Shown: positions 45,756-57,779, counted from the stretch's first letter. The stretch: DNA of 64,000 bases from Tetracentron sinense (GCA_015143295.1 CM026561.1:36584875-36648874), one strand, 5' to 3'. Translations and numbers: made by a program. Notes: generated from the sequence alone by a model not told the origin.

Positions 45756-46147
45756 ATTTTCAAGTCTAAGTGACGTGGCTAGCATACTTTCTTTGATCTA
45801 TGAGGCACACACCTCACGCATAGCGTGAGCTTCAATGCCTGAGGCATATGCCTCATGTGAGCCTCATACTTTTGAACCTTGAGGCGTTTTCCTTGAGCAT
45901 TGAGGCGTAAGCCTCATGTGCCTTCTAAAACACTGACTAACATAAATGAAAAGATTGGACTGTTTACAGCGTGCATTCTATTACCACCTCTGAATATTGC
46001 TTTGTTCTCAATCTTTACAATGGTGATCTTATTGGTTGCTGAAAAGCATCATATATTTCCATGGTGGATGACACTTGAGTTGGGTTCACATATCCGTCCT
46101 ACTCTTTTATTGATAGTTGATTGAAAGAGAATGTTGACTACTGTGAT

Positions 46148-46423
46148 CAGGGATTAAAAATACGGTTTTAGGGGATGTATTGGTCCTCACTGAAATCTAT
46201 ACGTATCGGTTTTGGGCTATACATATAAAATTTTCTTTTTAGAAAAATCAAATTAAATTTTAACAAAGTAGCAAACAAAATTACAATTACACAATGAATT
46301 AAAACATAAATAACTATTAAACGATACGTATCGTCAGTATAAAAATCATATAGGGGACTACCGATACCTATACCTATACGTATTGTCCGTTTCGTATCGG
46401 TTTTAGAGATTTTCATTTCCATG
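46148..46423. mobile_element. hAT-type MITE private to unit B
   Basis: A 276-bp insertion absent from unit A, whose intact site is at 35907-35914 (ACTGTGAT). The flanks here are ACTGTGAT and ATTGTGAT, an 8-bp duplication with one change. The ends CAGGGATTAAAAATACGG and, inverted, CATGGAAATGAAAATCTC are weak inverted repeats. The interior is rich in CGTATCG/CGATACG. Confidence 0.82.
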
Positions 46424-47242
46424 ATTGTGATATGCGCGCCCTTTAAATTTTCCATAAAGGTATTCATTAAGCGAGCTGTAGTAGTTGTAGTTGGATTCTT
46501 CTAACATTTGGGTATGAAATTAAGGTGATTGATCTCGAGTTGGCTTCCTTGTATTTTAACTGGGTTCCCTCTATATAGGTCCCACTGTGACCTTATGCAA
46601 TATATGTTCTACTAGGAAGCAAAGAGGAACTATGACTTGTGTAGATTATAAACTGTGATATTGTATTGATCTACCAATCAGAAAGAAACATTCTTTTGAT
46701 TTCATGTATCCAATTTACTTAGTAGATAACCCATGTGTTGTAAGTTTGTACAATATCTCCTTAAGGTTTTTGGAGGAGGTGTGAATGTTTGAAATTGGAT
46801 CTGAAAACGGAACTGGTCTGAAACTATTTGGAAAGGTCCAAAATATTTGAATTATAGCTGCAATGAGGAATGGCATACTGGCATGTCAGAAAGCTGAAAT
46901 CGTTTAAGTTTTCTTGATGCTCTTCATAATTCAGGAGGTTCATGCTCTATTTGGGTTTTTAAAGTACATGTTTCCAACAAGATAATTTCAGATGTTGCCT
47001 TTGACCTGGCAAGCTGATTTTTATTTCGTATACCCTGCCCCATTTCACCGATATGCATGTGGTTCTTTGGTTATCAATCCCTGACATTTTTATTTTAACA
47101 TTGGCTACCATGCAATGTAATTGATAATCCAGATGAGTGATCTAGTTATAGTCTATTTGTGCCAATGTCTTCCTCCTTGCTTGTGTTCAGATTGCTTTGA
47201 AGTACTGATCAAGAACGAGGATAAGGCGATTGACAAGCGACA

Positions 47243-47851
47243 ATGGCAGTTGTGTCAGGAGGAAGATCTACATTGAACCTCGATGCCCCTCTCTTTATTC
47301 CTGCAGCCCTCTGTCAAGTGGAGGATTTCTTACCAGAATGGTGGGAACTGGTGAAGACCTCAACATGGTTCAGCAACTACTGGCTCAACCAACATGAGGA
47401 AGAGGAAGAGTTTGACTGCAATGCCGATGGTGATGTTGATGACAGTGACATTGCGAATTTGCTGCCCGAGTCTTTTGATCTTGGCATTGGTGAAGGGTTC
47501 CTTAATCTGGAGGCTCAGTTGGAGGAGTAGGTCCAATCTTCCGAAAAGGAAGCAGCTCTTCTTTTTGCTCTGGAGAAAGAGAGGCTTCCAAATGGTATGA
47601 ATATATTATTTTCTTACCGTCTTTGAAACACCATGAAGCATTAAGAGTATCCCAGTGACTCTGTTTTTGATGTTTCTGTTGGAAACAGGCTTGGAAGTGG
47701 ATGCAGAGGCAATGCTGAGAGTCTGACCTTGATGAAATCTTCGAAGGAAAGATGTCCCAAGTCCCCGAAGGAGCCTGCAAAGTACCGTGAGAAGCCGGCC
47801 CAGTGCATGAGCACCAAATGCAGCCCCCTACACATCCACCAGCCTCGTTGA
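47243..47851 (+). pseudogene. ERD15: ERD15-like pseudogene, copy B
   Basis: Equivalent exons are 47243-47594 and 47689-47851. It is disabled by TTG to TAG at 47528-47530 (after EAQLEE) and a one-base deletion near 47716 (CTGAGAGT instead of CTGAAGAGT). Missense changes include Pro13 to Leu inside PAM2, Arg24 to Cys and Ser29 to Leu in conserved positions. It lacks the 39-bp exon duplication of copy A, so it may preserve the older exon length. A truncated 95-residue N-terminal product with PAM2 could still be made. Confidence 0.93.
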
Positions 47852-47915
47852 AAGAATTTGCCGGAGCTTTGGGTAAAGCTGCTATGCTAACACTCCAAGC
47901 AAAGTAAAATAGACT

Positions 47916-49368
47916 TGGTTAGGATTTGAATGGCCGCGTATGACTTGGGTTTCCATGATGATGAAAATTGGCATGGAATACATTGAACAAGGGAATGGTC
48001 AGGAATCAAAGCATAAAGAACTAAACGGCTCTCTTGCAATTCCACATTGATCCAGTAATTTGTATTGAAGACGAAATTGGAAAAGCCAAGCCGCAAGCAC
48101 CACTAAGATTGAAGGTTGAATCACAAATCATAATCAAAGAGTGAGCAGCGGCCAGGTTTTGTGATGCCAATTGCTGCAAAGTTAATTGTCAAAACTCAAT
48201 TCATAGTTCAACCCTATTTGAGATATCGGATGGAGCCCCATTGGCAACTAGCTGCACTCAAGACAAGCTGGCTCCTAGGTTCAGCTCATTTGAGCCAAGT
48301 TCAAGCAGGCTTTTTGAAGCAACTGTTGGGGCTACAGAAAGTCCCAGTTTCGAATCCCACTAAGTAGTTGCTTTGGTCCATGAAGGAAAAGCTCAAACTG
48401 TATCTCCTTGCTCTGGTAGCTCAAAGCCCACCGGTACTCTCAATCGGCTAAACTAATGCAGCAGCATTTTCTTCATAAACTATGCTCGTAGGATCTAAAG
48501 TGGTGTCTCGCTACAAGTCGAGCTTCAAATGAGAATGAATCAAGCCAAGTTTATTTTTGAGCCCAAATTTTAAACAAGTCAAGCTCAAGCCAGACCTTGT
48601 TTACACCAATATAATACATTTTAACTTTTTTAATCATAACTTATAATATTTTAAATTTTTAATAAATATACTTAAGGCCTAAGGGAAGAAAAAAAACAAA
48701 ATCCTAATTCTAACTCTCTTAGGTAAAGCTAAAGGATTTTCCTAAAATCTATTTTTGTGCAATGAATAAATTATTTTTTATGTGGGAACTTGTATTATGA
48801 CAAGCTTTCATTACAATTATCTAAAAATTGACCAAAACAATCTTCAAATTCGAATCACAAAGGATACTAAAATCCAATGGCTTAAAGGCAACATGAGATT
48901 CGAGCATATCCACAGAAAAAAAAAAAATTCGATGTGCAGATTTTTTGACTAATGAGGCGTGGCATCACTGGAAGAAGCAAGATCTATAGGTCTACTTCTG
49001 ATATCCCTATTCTTCTTAAAGGTATGATAAACTGGGTCTATTTAACATTAGATTTTGATGTTTCTATTTAGACAGGTAGGGGTCCGCCAAACCCCCCCTC
49101 CCTTCTAGGAGGTGTTTCTAAAAAATAAATGGTAATCTAACCTCTCTGGAGTCTAGATTGCAATCAAATGATGAGAATTGTGAGACCAAAAAGTATACCA
49201 ATTGGAAATTTTGTGACAAAATTTGTTAGGGGCTCAGCCAATAAAGGAGAAAATTTGTTAGGGGCTTAGCCAATAAAGGAAAACCCCTCCAAAAATAGGT
49301 GTAGGTTGTTAATGCAATGATCACACGGTATTCTTTATCTATACCCATATAAAAAGAGCGAAGAAACA
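47916..49368. other. Unit B spacer
   Basis: From 47916 to about 48690 it has no counterpart in unit A and no element I recognise; GTTTCGAATCCC at 48348 resembles a pol III B box. From 48690 to 49368 it matches unit A (38480-39250), interrupted by small indels. Confidence 0.5.
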
Positions 49369-50864
49369 TGTAAGCACTCAATTTTTACACCCTGCTTAAC
49401 CAAGGTTAGTTTGCACATGACCCTGGACATCCCCAGGGGAGCCTCCAATATAACCCCTAAACCCTAAGCTAAACCCTAGGTAGGCCCATCACCCTCAAAC
49501 CCTAGAGACCTACACCATTCGGGCTCAAGGCCCATTACAAAAAACCTCAAACCCTAGGCTAACCCTAGCTAAACCATAGGACTAACCCTAGGTGTGCCCT
49601 AAACCAAGCCCTAAACCTAGCCCTACCTCAAGCCCTAGCTAAACCTAGGCCAATGCCCTCACGGGCTCAAGGTCTATTTAACAAGTCCAACAACCAAAAA
49701 CCCAAAGCCTAAGCCTTTGGGGGCCCAAGCAAGGGCCCACCAACCCTAAGGGTCCACTTGGGTGGGGCCCACACCTTTAGAGTTCAAAAAAACAGGCGGG
49801 AAAACCCCAAATAGAGCAACCATATCCTCCTTTCGGCCCAAGTGTGCAAAGGTGTGGCCTGTAATGGAAAAAAGCCCAGGGTATCGGTAATCCATCCACT
49901 GACACCCTCTTTTTGTTCTTCTTTGAGAGTGGCGGTAAACTATTTCCGCACCCTGGTGTTTTTGCAGAGCTGTGTACGCATACCCTCCTGGCCACCTGGG
50001 CACCTCCCCAGCTTGCTCCCCGCACATCCCTTAATCCCAGGAATGCCCCCAGGCACCTCCCCCACCTTCTATAAAGCCCGAGCAATCCCCAATTCAAACT
50101 CACTCCCATTTTTCACCTCCAACCCCTGCAAAAATTCGGTTAGCCTCACCATAGCCATAACAGACCCCTACCTTTCGTCTAAGATCACCTCTTAGGCTTC
50201 AAAGTGTTGGCCAGGAAATGACCCTAAAGGGGGGGTGAATAGGGTCTAAGGCAGATTTTAAAAAATAAGAGTATGAACTACAAGTTCAAAGAGCGGAATA
50301 GAGTATAATATGCAGCAAGATAAAACAATGGAATATTAAAAGAAAGAGAAGAGATAAGAAGAGTGCAAACTCAAGATTTGTTCTCGAGGTTCAGCAAACC
50401 AGCCTACTCCCCGCCTCAGCTTCCAGCTAGAGGATTCACCACGATTCCTTAATCGTACAGGCTCCTTCACAGGTGGAGTCCAAACTCTTACAATCTCTCT
50501 TTACAGGTCGAGATATCACCTTTCAAACTCTCCTTTAGGCCGAGCTGAAACCTTTCAAGAGTGCAACCCTCTCTTGATATGGCTGAAACAACAACTTTAG
50601 TGCAAGAATCCTGGATTCTTGACTAATCTCAATAAATAAGTTTTGGATTGAAGATCCGAATTGAAAGCTCCTTGAATGAGCTGGACACGAGTGAAATACA
50701 AACTCTAATAAAGTCTCTTAAAGAAAGTAGACTTGAATGAGCTCAAGAGAAACTTTTTGGGGATTTTCTAAGTGTGAGAGTGAGTGAATATCAATAGCAG
50801 TGAATAAGTGATTAATAGGAGTTATTGCTGTGATCAAGAGTTGTTTGTAGTTCATAAATGAACT

Positions 50865-50873
50865 CATTTTATA
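50865..50873 (-). promoter_or_regulatory. LTR TATA box
   Basis: TATAAAATG on the minus strand, about 95 bp downstream of the palindrome array; the right LTR has TATAAAAGG at 56535-56543. Confidence 0.65.
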
Positions 50874-50967
50874 GCATTTGATCCAATAGTGTCGTTGGGG
50901 AAGCATTAAATGCTTTTAGGTCCGTTGCAAACTAGCCGTTAAATTTTTTTTCTGTTTCAGACATGAT

Positions 50968-51175
50968 TTCGTCGACGAAGTGAAGTTCCCACTTGAGTTC
51001 GTCGCCGAATTCAAAAGACAGAATTGGATTTCAAAAATTCCTAAAACGACTTCGTCACCGAATCTTAACCCAACCAAAGATTTTGTCGCCGAAATCAGGA
51101 GGCAGAACTGAATTAAGAAAATTCTGTCATGACTTCGTCGCCGAATTTGATCTTCCCAGAGAATTTGTCGACGAA
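50968..51175. promoter_or_regulatory. Array of six TTCGTCGCCGAA-like palindromes in the 3' LTR
   Basis: Motif starts are at 50968, 50998, 51051, 51082, 51134 and 51164, giving spacings 30, 53, 31, 52, 30. The variants are TTCGTCGACGAA, TTCGTCGCCGAA, TTCGTCACCGAA and TTTGTCGCCGAA. The sequence between motifs is not conserved from unit to unit. Confidence 0.85.
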
Positions 51176-52102
51176 TTTAGAGTGAATATTCTGAATTCAG
51201 TCTAGGATCAGACCGAATGGATGTGATTGATTTCCTAGGTCAATTGGCTATACTCTTATCGTAATTTTATAATGAATTAGAGCTTTAGGACGATTTTCAA
51301 AAGGTATCCTAGGCTCCTATGGTCAATCTATGATTTTTGAGCTTATTCACTTCACCTTTCTTTTGAAGACTTTTTATATAAGTCCTTATACATTTTCAGA
51401 ATAACAAGTTAATACATTTAGAATAATGAAAGATGATCTTGGCTTGACTTGGGTCTTGTGATTTTGCATTTTGTCTTCAATGGTCTTGACTTGGACTAAG
51501 GTCTCTTCTTGAATCTTCATCTTGTATTGAGTTGAACTTCCTCTTGGGTAATTTCCATCCTTTGTTTTTCATGATTGGAGTGCTATCAACTTTATGTAAT
51601 CTGAAATGTTCACGCACTTAAACGAGTTTATTAGTAACAAATATTTCATTATATTATTATGTTATTATCAAAATTATTAGGGGTGCTTATGGTTGTAACC
51701 CTGAGGCTAACAATCTCCCCATTTTTTGTGATGACATAACAATGTAATGAAATTGGGTTGAGCTCCCCCTCACGACATGTTTTTCATAAAAACTTTGAGG
51801 TAAGCTCCCCCTACGCATATGCATTTGTAAAAATAATCACAGTTATTATTTAGATGCATATTTATGATGAGTTAAAGGATATATCACCCTGGTTACGTAC
51901 CAAGAAAAGTTGTACAAAGATAAGTTTCAATATTAATTTCTCTTCACAACATATTAGATCCAGACAAGAATAGAATTGCATAAGCGAAAGACATATTATG
52001 TGTGTACTGCCAAATATGCAAAAAAAAAATCATATTTCAAATAGTTCAAATGTCATTTCATTTATCAATCATCAATCATCAAATTTAAATTTTCATTACA
52101 TT

Positions 52103-54256
52103 TCATGTTTCTCCCTTATGGCAACATAAAAAAAAAATGAAAAAAAAATTACAGCCCATCTCCTTTCTGCTTTTTGAGGAGGTCTGCAACCTTTGTGAGG
52201 ACATCTTCTGATTGCTCAGCTGGATCAGAGTCATCATGGGAGTCTGAAGGAGAGGAGGTGGTATCTGAGTCGAAAGGAAGGGAGATGTAGGGGAATCAGT
52301 AGCTGGACCCCTTTTGGAGGGGGTTACCTTCATTGGTCTCGTGCCTTTGGAAGAAGAGGGAGCTTGAGAATGAGGCTGAGAGGAAGTGGCTCCACTAGTC
52401 AGACTAACCAGAAAATTATTCATTTTCTTCAACTCATCAGTGGCCTACAAGATAATTGAGGCAGCTATGGAGTCATGCTCTGCCATATCCAAAAGAAGCT
52501 TGCCTTGAGTCTTCAACTAAAGAGCTGATGATTCTACAATTCCTTAGATTGTCTTTATGACCTTCTCCATTCGGATACTTTCTTCGGATTGTTCTGCCCC
52601 CAATCTATGAAAAAATGAAGACACTGAGTCAACTCTATCTTTGGTGACTAAGGTATCCATGTTAACTGTCCCTAAGATAGAGTAGGTGGCATTGGCACTC
52701 TCTCTAAGATCATTATGCACCGTGGCAAGAGAAGACTGGACTGCTTTGGGGAGTTTGCTCATCTCAGACTCAAGAGCTGCAAACCGCGAGAGAGTAGAGG
52801 AATGGAGATTCTGAAGATTTTCCCTTGATTCAATTTGAATGGCAGTAAGATTTTCCCTTGTCTCTGTCATGAAGGAGAGCAGGGATACTCTTATTTCCTC
52901 TTGAAAAGCCTGCTGGCTCATCCTCATTTCCAACTGAAACTGCTCCAAGCTGGAGGACATGGAGGCAATCTGCCCTGCCATGATGTTCAACTGCTCATCT
53001 GAAGCTACTGGCCTGCTGGGCACCTCGTAGAACTGACCAGGGTCCTCAAAATGAGGAGACACCTATCTATGAGAACTCTCGGGAATCTCTTCAGCATCCA
53101 CGAAATCAGACCAGTCAGGCAACTCATCTCTGGGGTGCTGCTCACCCTGAAGCTCATCTGCAGGATCCTCTTCTGGTACTGGCTGCTGCTCAGCCTGGGG
53201 TTCCTCCTCTGGCACTGATGTTTGCTGCTGCTCAGCCTGAAGTTCTGCTGTGGGTGCAGATGAAGAGGTAGGAATAGATGAAGAGGGAGCAGAAGTAGGC
53301 AAGGAGGAAGTAGGGATAAGAGCTGGAGTGCTAGAAGGAAGGGAGGAGGACTGAGAGGCAGAGGTTTTGGGAGTCCAAACCTTCTGGGAGTCATTCCAAA
53401 TATAGCTCATTTTTTGAATGGTTGCTTTGCTATAAATGGAGGAATCATCAGGGGTGACAATGACAGTTTGAGATGCTAAGGGAACATTGAAGTGTTTAAA
53501 GATTTTAGTCAGACCCTGACCAAAAATGAGACATCATGATTTTCCCTTGAATGCATCATCCATACAATGGACAATGATGTAGGAGAGATCAATGGGTGTG
53601 GTGGTTAGGATTCACCACATAAGAAATACATCGAAGTATGTGAGATACTCCCTACCACCAATCCTGGGAACTAGGTTATAAGTGATTATGTGGTGAAGGA
53701 GTCTAGCAGTGAGGGTAAGATCTTTAACCTTAGGTTGAAAAGGAGAGGTGAAATCTTGGTTTATGCACATCATTTTCAGTGCTTCAACCACATCAAATCC
53801 TTCATGATTGGTCCACTGACCATTCACAAAAGTTTGAAAGGTACACTAAGGGATTTTTAAAATTGAGTGCAATTGATTTAAATGAAAATAAATGTTTTTA
53901 CCTAAGACAAATGAAGTAATAAGTGATTCGGATTTATTGAAATGGAAGTGAGAGTAAAAAAGTTTAACCAACTCAAGAAACATGGGTTCATTAGATTCAA
54001 GAAATTTATCCCATTTTAGGGCAGAAAAGAGAGTTTTTATGGGTTCGAGCCCATAGGCATCAAAACTAATGAAATTAATGATTTTACCGTACAGAGGGGA
54101 ACGAGATAGGAATTTTTCTTTGAATAATTTCTCGAACTTTGCTTCCTTGAACTTTACTAGGACTGGAGTTGAACTTGAGGCCGGTTCTTTTCCTTTATCA
54201 GTTCTTGATTTCTTCTTTGGTGGCTCCACAAATGCATTCTTCACTCTAGGAGGCAT
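52103..54256 (-). pseudogene. SIRE env-like reading frame, degenerate
   Basis: It starts at ATG 54256 (MPPRVKNAFVEPPKKKSRTD) with a basic stretch and then a domain of the 'putative plant transposon protein' kind (FISFDAYGLEPIKTLFSALK, LVPRIGGREYLTYFDVF). A Pro/Ser/Gln/Glu-rich region follows (53410-53063), then a long coiled coil (53000-52550, LEQFQLEMRMSQQAFQEEI, heptads). In-frame stops near 53848, 53612, 53063 and 52544 break it. In SIRE elements this region follows pol; its role is unproven. No signal peptide or clear membrane segment is seen. Confidence 0.75.
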
Positions 54257-54375
54257 TTTCCGAGAGATTTGGGAAGATTTGCTAGATCTTGGAACAAAGA
54301 AGGGTGTACGAGCAATGGAATACGGACTTTGGAGGGAAAGATTAGGTTTGAAAAAAGTTTGGATTTTGGGGGTTA

Positions 54376-54384
54376 CTATTTATA
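54376..54384 (-). promoter_or_regulatory. Putative internal TATA box for the env-like frame
   Basis: TATAAATAG on the minus strand, 13 bp downstream of the third palindrome array and about 120 bp upstream of the env-like ATG (54256). A start about 30 bp downstream would give a leader of roughly 90 bases. Confidence 0.5.
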
Positions 54385-54396
54385 CACACGACTCAA

Positions 54397-54603
54397 TTCG
54401 TCGCCGAAATGGGTTTCGTCCCTGATTTTTTCGCCGAAATTGAGTTGGGAGCCCTAATGTATTTAATTTCGGATTGACTTCTTCGACGAAATGAATGACT
54501 CATCTAGGTTCGTCGCCGAAATGGGTATAGAAAATATTTTGTTTTCTATATTTCCCAAAGATTCGTCGCCGAAATCATATTTTAGATTGAATTCGTCGCC
54601 AAA
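54397..54603. promoter_or_regulatory. Internal array of six TTCGTCGCCGAA-like palindromes
   Basis: Motif starts are at 54397, 54427, 54479, 54509, 54562 and 54592 (spacings 30, 52, 30, 53, 30), between the pol stop and the env-like ATG. The phasing equals that of the LTR arrays, although the spacer sequences differ. Confidence 0.85.
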
Positions 54604-54784
54604 TTCAGTCCTGAATATGAAGAATTGATTTCTCTTTAGTTTTCTACCTATTTTCCTTTAAGTCAAAGATTCATCAAGACATCTAAAATTATCATAGCGT
54701 ATTCAAATCAATCTATTAAACAAGCAAGCAAGTTATAGGCAGATCAAATCAAAGATTTCAATTTTTGATTACTTTTGATCTTGA

Positions 54785-56120
54785 TTAAGTTAGGTCATTT
54801 AGACTAGTCATTCCCAATTCTCTTCTCAAAGCACTGAACCTATCAGATTGTAGAGGTTTGGTAAAGATATCAGCAAGCTGATTAATAGTATCAACAAATT
54901 CCAATATAACATTTCCATTTTGCACATGATCTCTAATAAAGTGATATCTTATTTCTATGTGTTTAGTTCTTGAGTGTTGAATGAGATTCTTAGTCATGCA
55001 AATTGCACTTGTATTATCACACTTAATATGAATTTTAGTATAGATAAGTTTAAAATCTTCTAGCTGTTGTTTCATGTAGAGAGTTTGAGCACAACAAAGT
55101 CCAGCCGTCATGTATTCAACCTCAGCTGTGGATAAGGCCACTGAATTTTGTTTCTTACTAAACCATGAAACAAGAGAATGTCCTAAAAAGTGACAAGTTC
55201 CACTAGTGCTTTTTCTATCTATTTTGCATCCAGCAAAGTCTGCATCTGAATAGTTTATTAGATCTAAGTTTGTGTCTTTTGGATACCATAAGCCTAAATC
55301 AATTGTTCCAAGCAAGGATCTAAAGATTCTTTTTACAGCAGTTAAGTGAGATTCTTTTGGACAGGATTGGAATCTTGCACAAATGCAGACACTGAACATA
55401 ATGTCAGGTCTACTTGCAGTGAAATACAAAAGACTTCCAATCATTCCTCTATAGAGTTTTTCATCAATATTTTTTTCTTTTTCATCCTTATCAAGTTTGG
55501 TTGATGGACTCATAGAAGTATCCATTATTTAGTGTTTTTCATTCCAAACTTTTTAAGTAGTTCTTTAGTATATTTAGCTTGATTAACGAAAGTTCCTTGT
55601 TTGGTGTTTGATTTGAAGTCCTAAGAAAAATGTTAATTCACCCATCATGCTCATTTCAAAATCTTTTTGCATTGTTTTAGCAAACATTCTACAGAGAGAT
55701 TCATTTGTTGATCCAAATATGATGTCATCTACATATATTTGAATTATTAGCATATCATCATTTTTGGTCATTATGAATAAAGTTGTGTCAATTTTATCTC
55801 TTGTGAATCCGTTTTCAATTAAGAAGCTACTTAGCCTATCATACCAAGCTCTTGGAGCTTGCTTTAATCCATATAAGGCTTTAGTTAGCTTAAATACATG
55901 ATTAGGGAATTTATGATTTTCAAAGCAAAGTGGTTGATTTACATACACTTCTTCATTAATGTACCCGTTTAGAAATGTGCTTTTTACATCCATTTGATAT
56001 AATTTAAACTCTTTATGACTAGCAAATGTAAGTAATATTCTTATAGCTTCTAGTCTAGCAACCAGGGCAAATGTTTCATCATAATCTATCCCCTCTTCTT
56101 GGTTGTAACCTTGAGCTACT
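54785..56120 (-). pseudogene. SIRE reverse transcriptase and RNase H (partial)
   Basis: The minus strand reads [17 protein letters not shown] (about 56115), [39 protein letters not shown] and the active site YVDDIIFGS (about 55720). A frame break follows near 55615, then LYRGMIGSLLYFTASRPDIM, SDADFAGCKIDRKSTSGTC, KQNSVALSTAEVEYM, CDNTSAI, and the end at 54785. The order is standard for Copia pol. It starts abruptly at the junction with LTR sequence (56121), so integrase and the start of RT are deleted. Confidence 0.92.
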
Positions 56121-57381
56121 AATCATACAGGCTCCTTCACAGGTGGAGTCCAAATCCTTACAATCTCTCTTTACAGGTCGAGATATCACCTTTCAAGCTC
56201 TCCTTTAGGCTGAGCTGAAACCTTTCAAGAGTGTAACCCTCTCTTGATATGGCTGAAGCAACAGCTTTAGTGCAAGAATCCTGGATTCTTGACTAATCTC
56301 AATAAATAAGTTTTGGATTGAAGATCCGAATTGAAAGCTCCTTGAATGAGCTGGATACGAGTGAAATACAAACTCTAATAAAGTCTCTCAAAGAAAGTAG
56401 ACTTGAATGAGCTCAAGAGAAACTTTTTGGAGATTTTCTAAGTGTAAGAGTGAGTGAAAATCAATAGCAGTGAATAAGTGATTAATAGGAGTTATTGCTG
56501 TGATCAAGAGTTGTTTATAGTTCATAAATGAACTCCTTTTATAGCATTTGATCCAATAGTGCCGTTGGGGAAGCATTAAATGCTTTTAGGTCCGTTGCAA
56601 ACTAGCCGTTAAAAAATTTTCTGTTCCAGACATGATTTCGTCGACGAAGTGAAGTTCCCACTTGAGTTTGTTACCGAATTCAAAAGATAGAATTTGATTT
56701 CAAAAAACCCTGAAACGACTTCGTCGCCGAATCTTAGCCCAACCAAAGATTTCGTCGCCGAAATCAGGAGGCAGAACTGAATTAAGAAAATTCCGTCATG
56801 ACTTCGTCACCGAATTTGATCTTCCCAGAGAATTCGTCGACAAATTCAGAGTGAATATTCTGAATTCAGTCTGGGATCAGACCGAAGGGATGTGATTGAT
56901 TTCCTATATCAATTGGCTATACTTTTATCGTAATTTTATAATGAATTAAAGTTTTAGGACGATTTTCAAAAGGTATCCTAGGCTCCTATGGTCAATCTAT
57001 GATTCTTAAGCTTATTCATTTCACCTTTCTTTTGAGGACTTTTTACATAAGTCCTTATACATTTTCAGAATAACAAGTGAATACATTTAGAATAATGAGA
57101 GATGATCTTGGCTTGACTTGGGTCTTGTGATTTTGCATTTTGTCTTCAATGGTCTTGACTTGGACTAAGGTCTCTTCTTGAATCTTCATCTTGTATTGAG
57201 TTGAACTTCCTCTTGGGTAATTTTCATCATTTCTTTTTCATGATTGGAGTGTTATCAACTTTATATAATCTGAAATGTTCACGCACTTAAACGAGTTTAT
57301 TAGTACCAAATATTTCATTATATTATTATGTTATTATCAAAATTATTAGGAGTACTTATGGTTGTAACCCTAAAGCTAACA
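56121..57381 (-). repeat. SIRE 5' LTR, truncated
   Basis: Homologous to 50451-51712 and highly similar. The first 246 bp of LTR-equivalent sequence (50205-50450) is missing and replaced by a direct join to pol at AATC.TACAG. Confidence 0.9.
56637..56844. promoter_or_regulatory. Array of six palindromes in the 5' LTR
   Basis: Motif starts are at 56637, 56667, 56720, 56751, 56803 and 56833 (spacings 30, 53, 31, 52, 30), the same as the 3' LTR. Confidence 0.85.
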
Positions 57382-57779
57382 CAAAGTCACTCCTAAACAA
57401 TCCCCAAGCTCCACCAATCCACTACCAGACCACCACCATGCACCACCGTAGCAGCTCACTAAGGTTAGGGCCACCCCTCGTCCCTCTCTCTTGCTATCTC
57501 TTTGAAAGAACCCCTGGTCCTATTCCAGGGGGTCCTCTATTGTTTTCTTTATGACTTAGCAGCTCCCACCAAGGATAGGGGGCCCCCTGCCTACCGTAGG
57601 CATGGGGGACTTTCCTTAGGTATAGTATGGGTTCAAGACCCCTCCTCCGTGTATGGCCACTCCCCTTAAGGTTTGGTCCCTCAGTCCATGAGGGAACCCT
57701 TAGACCCCCACTAGTGCAGCCCCCCAATAGGGTGATATCAGTTTTTCAAAAAACCAGTAAATGGCGGTAGATCATTTAC

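Larger units (their letters stand above)
50205..51712 (-). repeat. SIRE 3' LTR (complete, 1508 bp)
   Basis: Bounded by TGTTGGCC (50205) and GGCTAACA (51712). The adjacent ATCTCCCCATTTTTT (51713-51727) is the inverted polypurine tract. It contains a palindrome array and a TATA box. Confidence 0.9.
50205..57381 (-). mobile_element. SIRE-type Copia element with env-like region, 5' part deleted
   Basis: LTRs with TGTTGG...GCTAACA ends are flanked by the 5-bp duplication CAAAG (50200-50204 and 57382-57386). On the minus strand the remaining order is truncated 5' LTR, reverse transcriptase, RNase H, env-like region, 3' LTR. Gag, protease, integrase, the primer-binding site and part of the 5' LTR are missing. 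An extra coiled-coil reading frame downstream of pol is characteristic of the SIRE/Maximus lineage. Confidence 0.88.

Noticed and set aside
49746..50195. Overlapping ORFs of 93, 110 and 117 codons on both strands
   Set aside because: They lie in the second LTR copy; GC-rich LTR sequence with chance open frames.
57494..57727. 77-codon minus-strand ORF
   Set aside because: It lies in the solo LTR, where the sequence matches noncoding LTR of the other copy.
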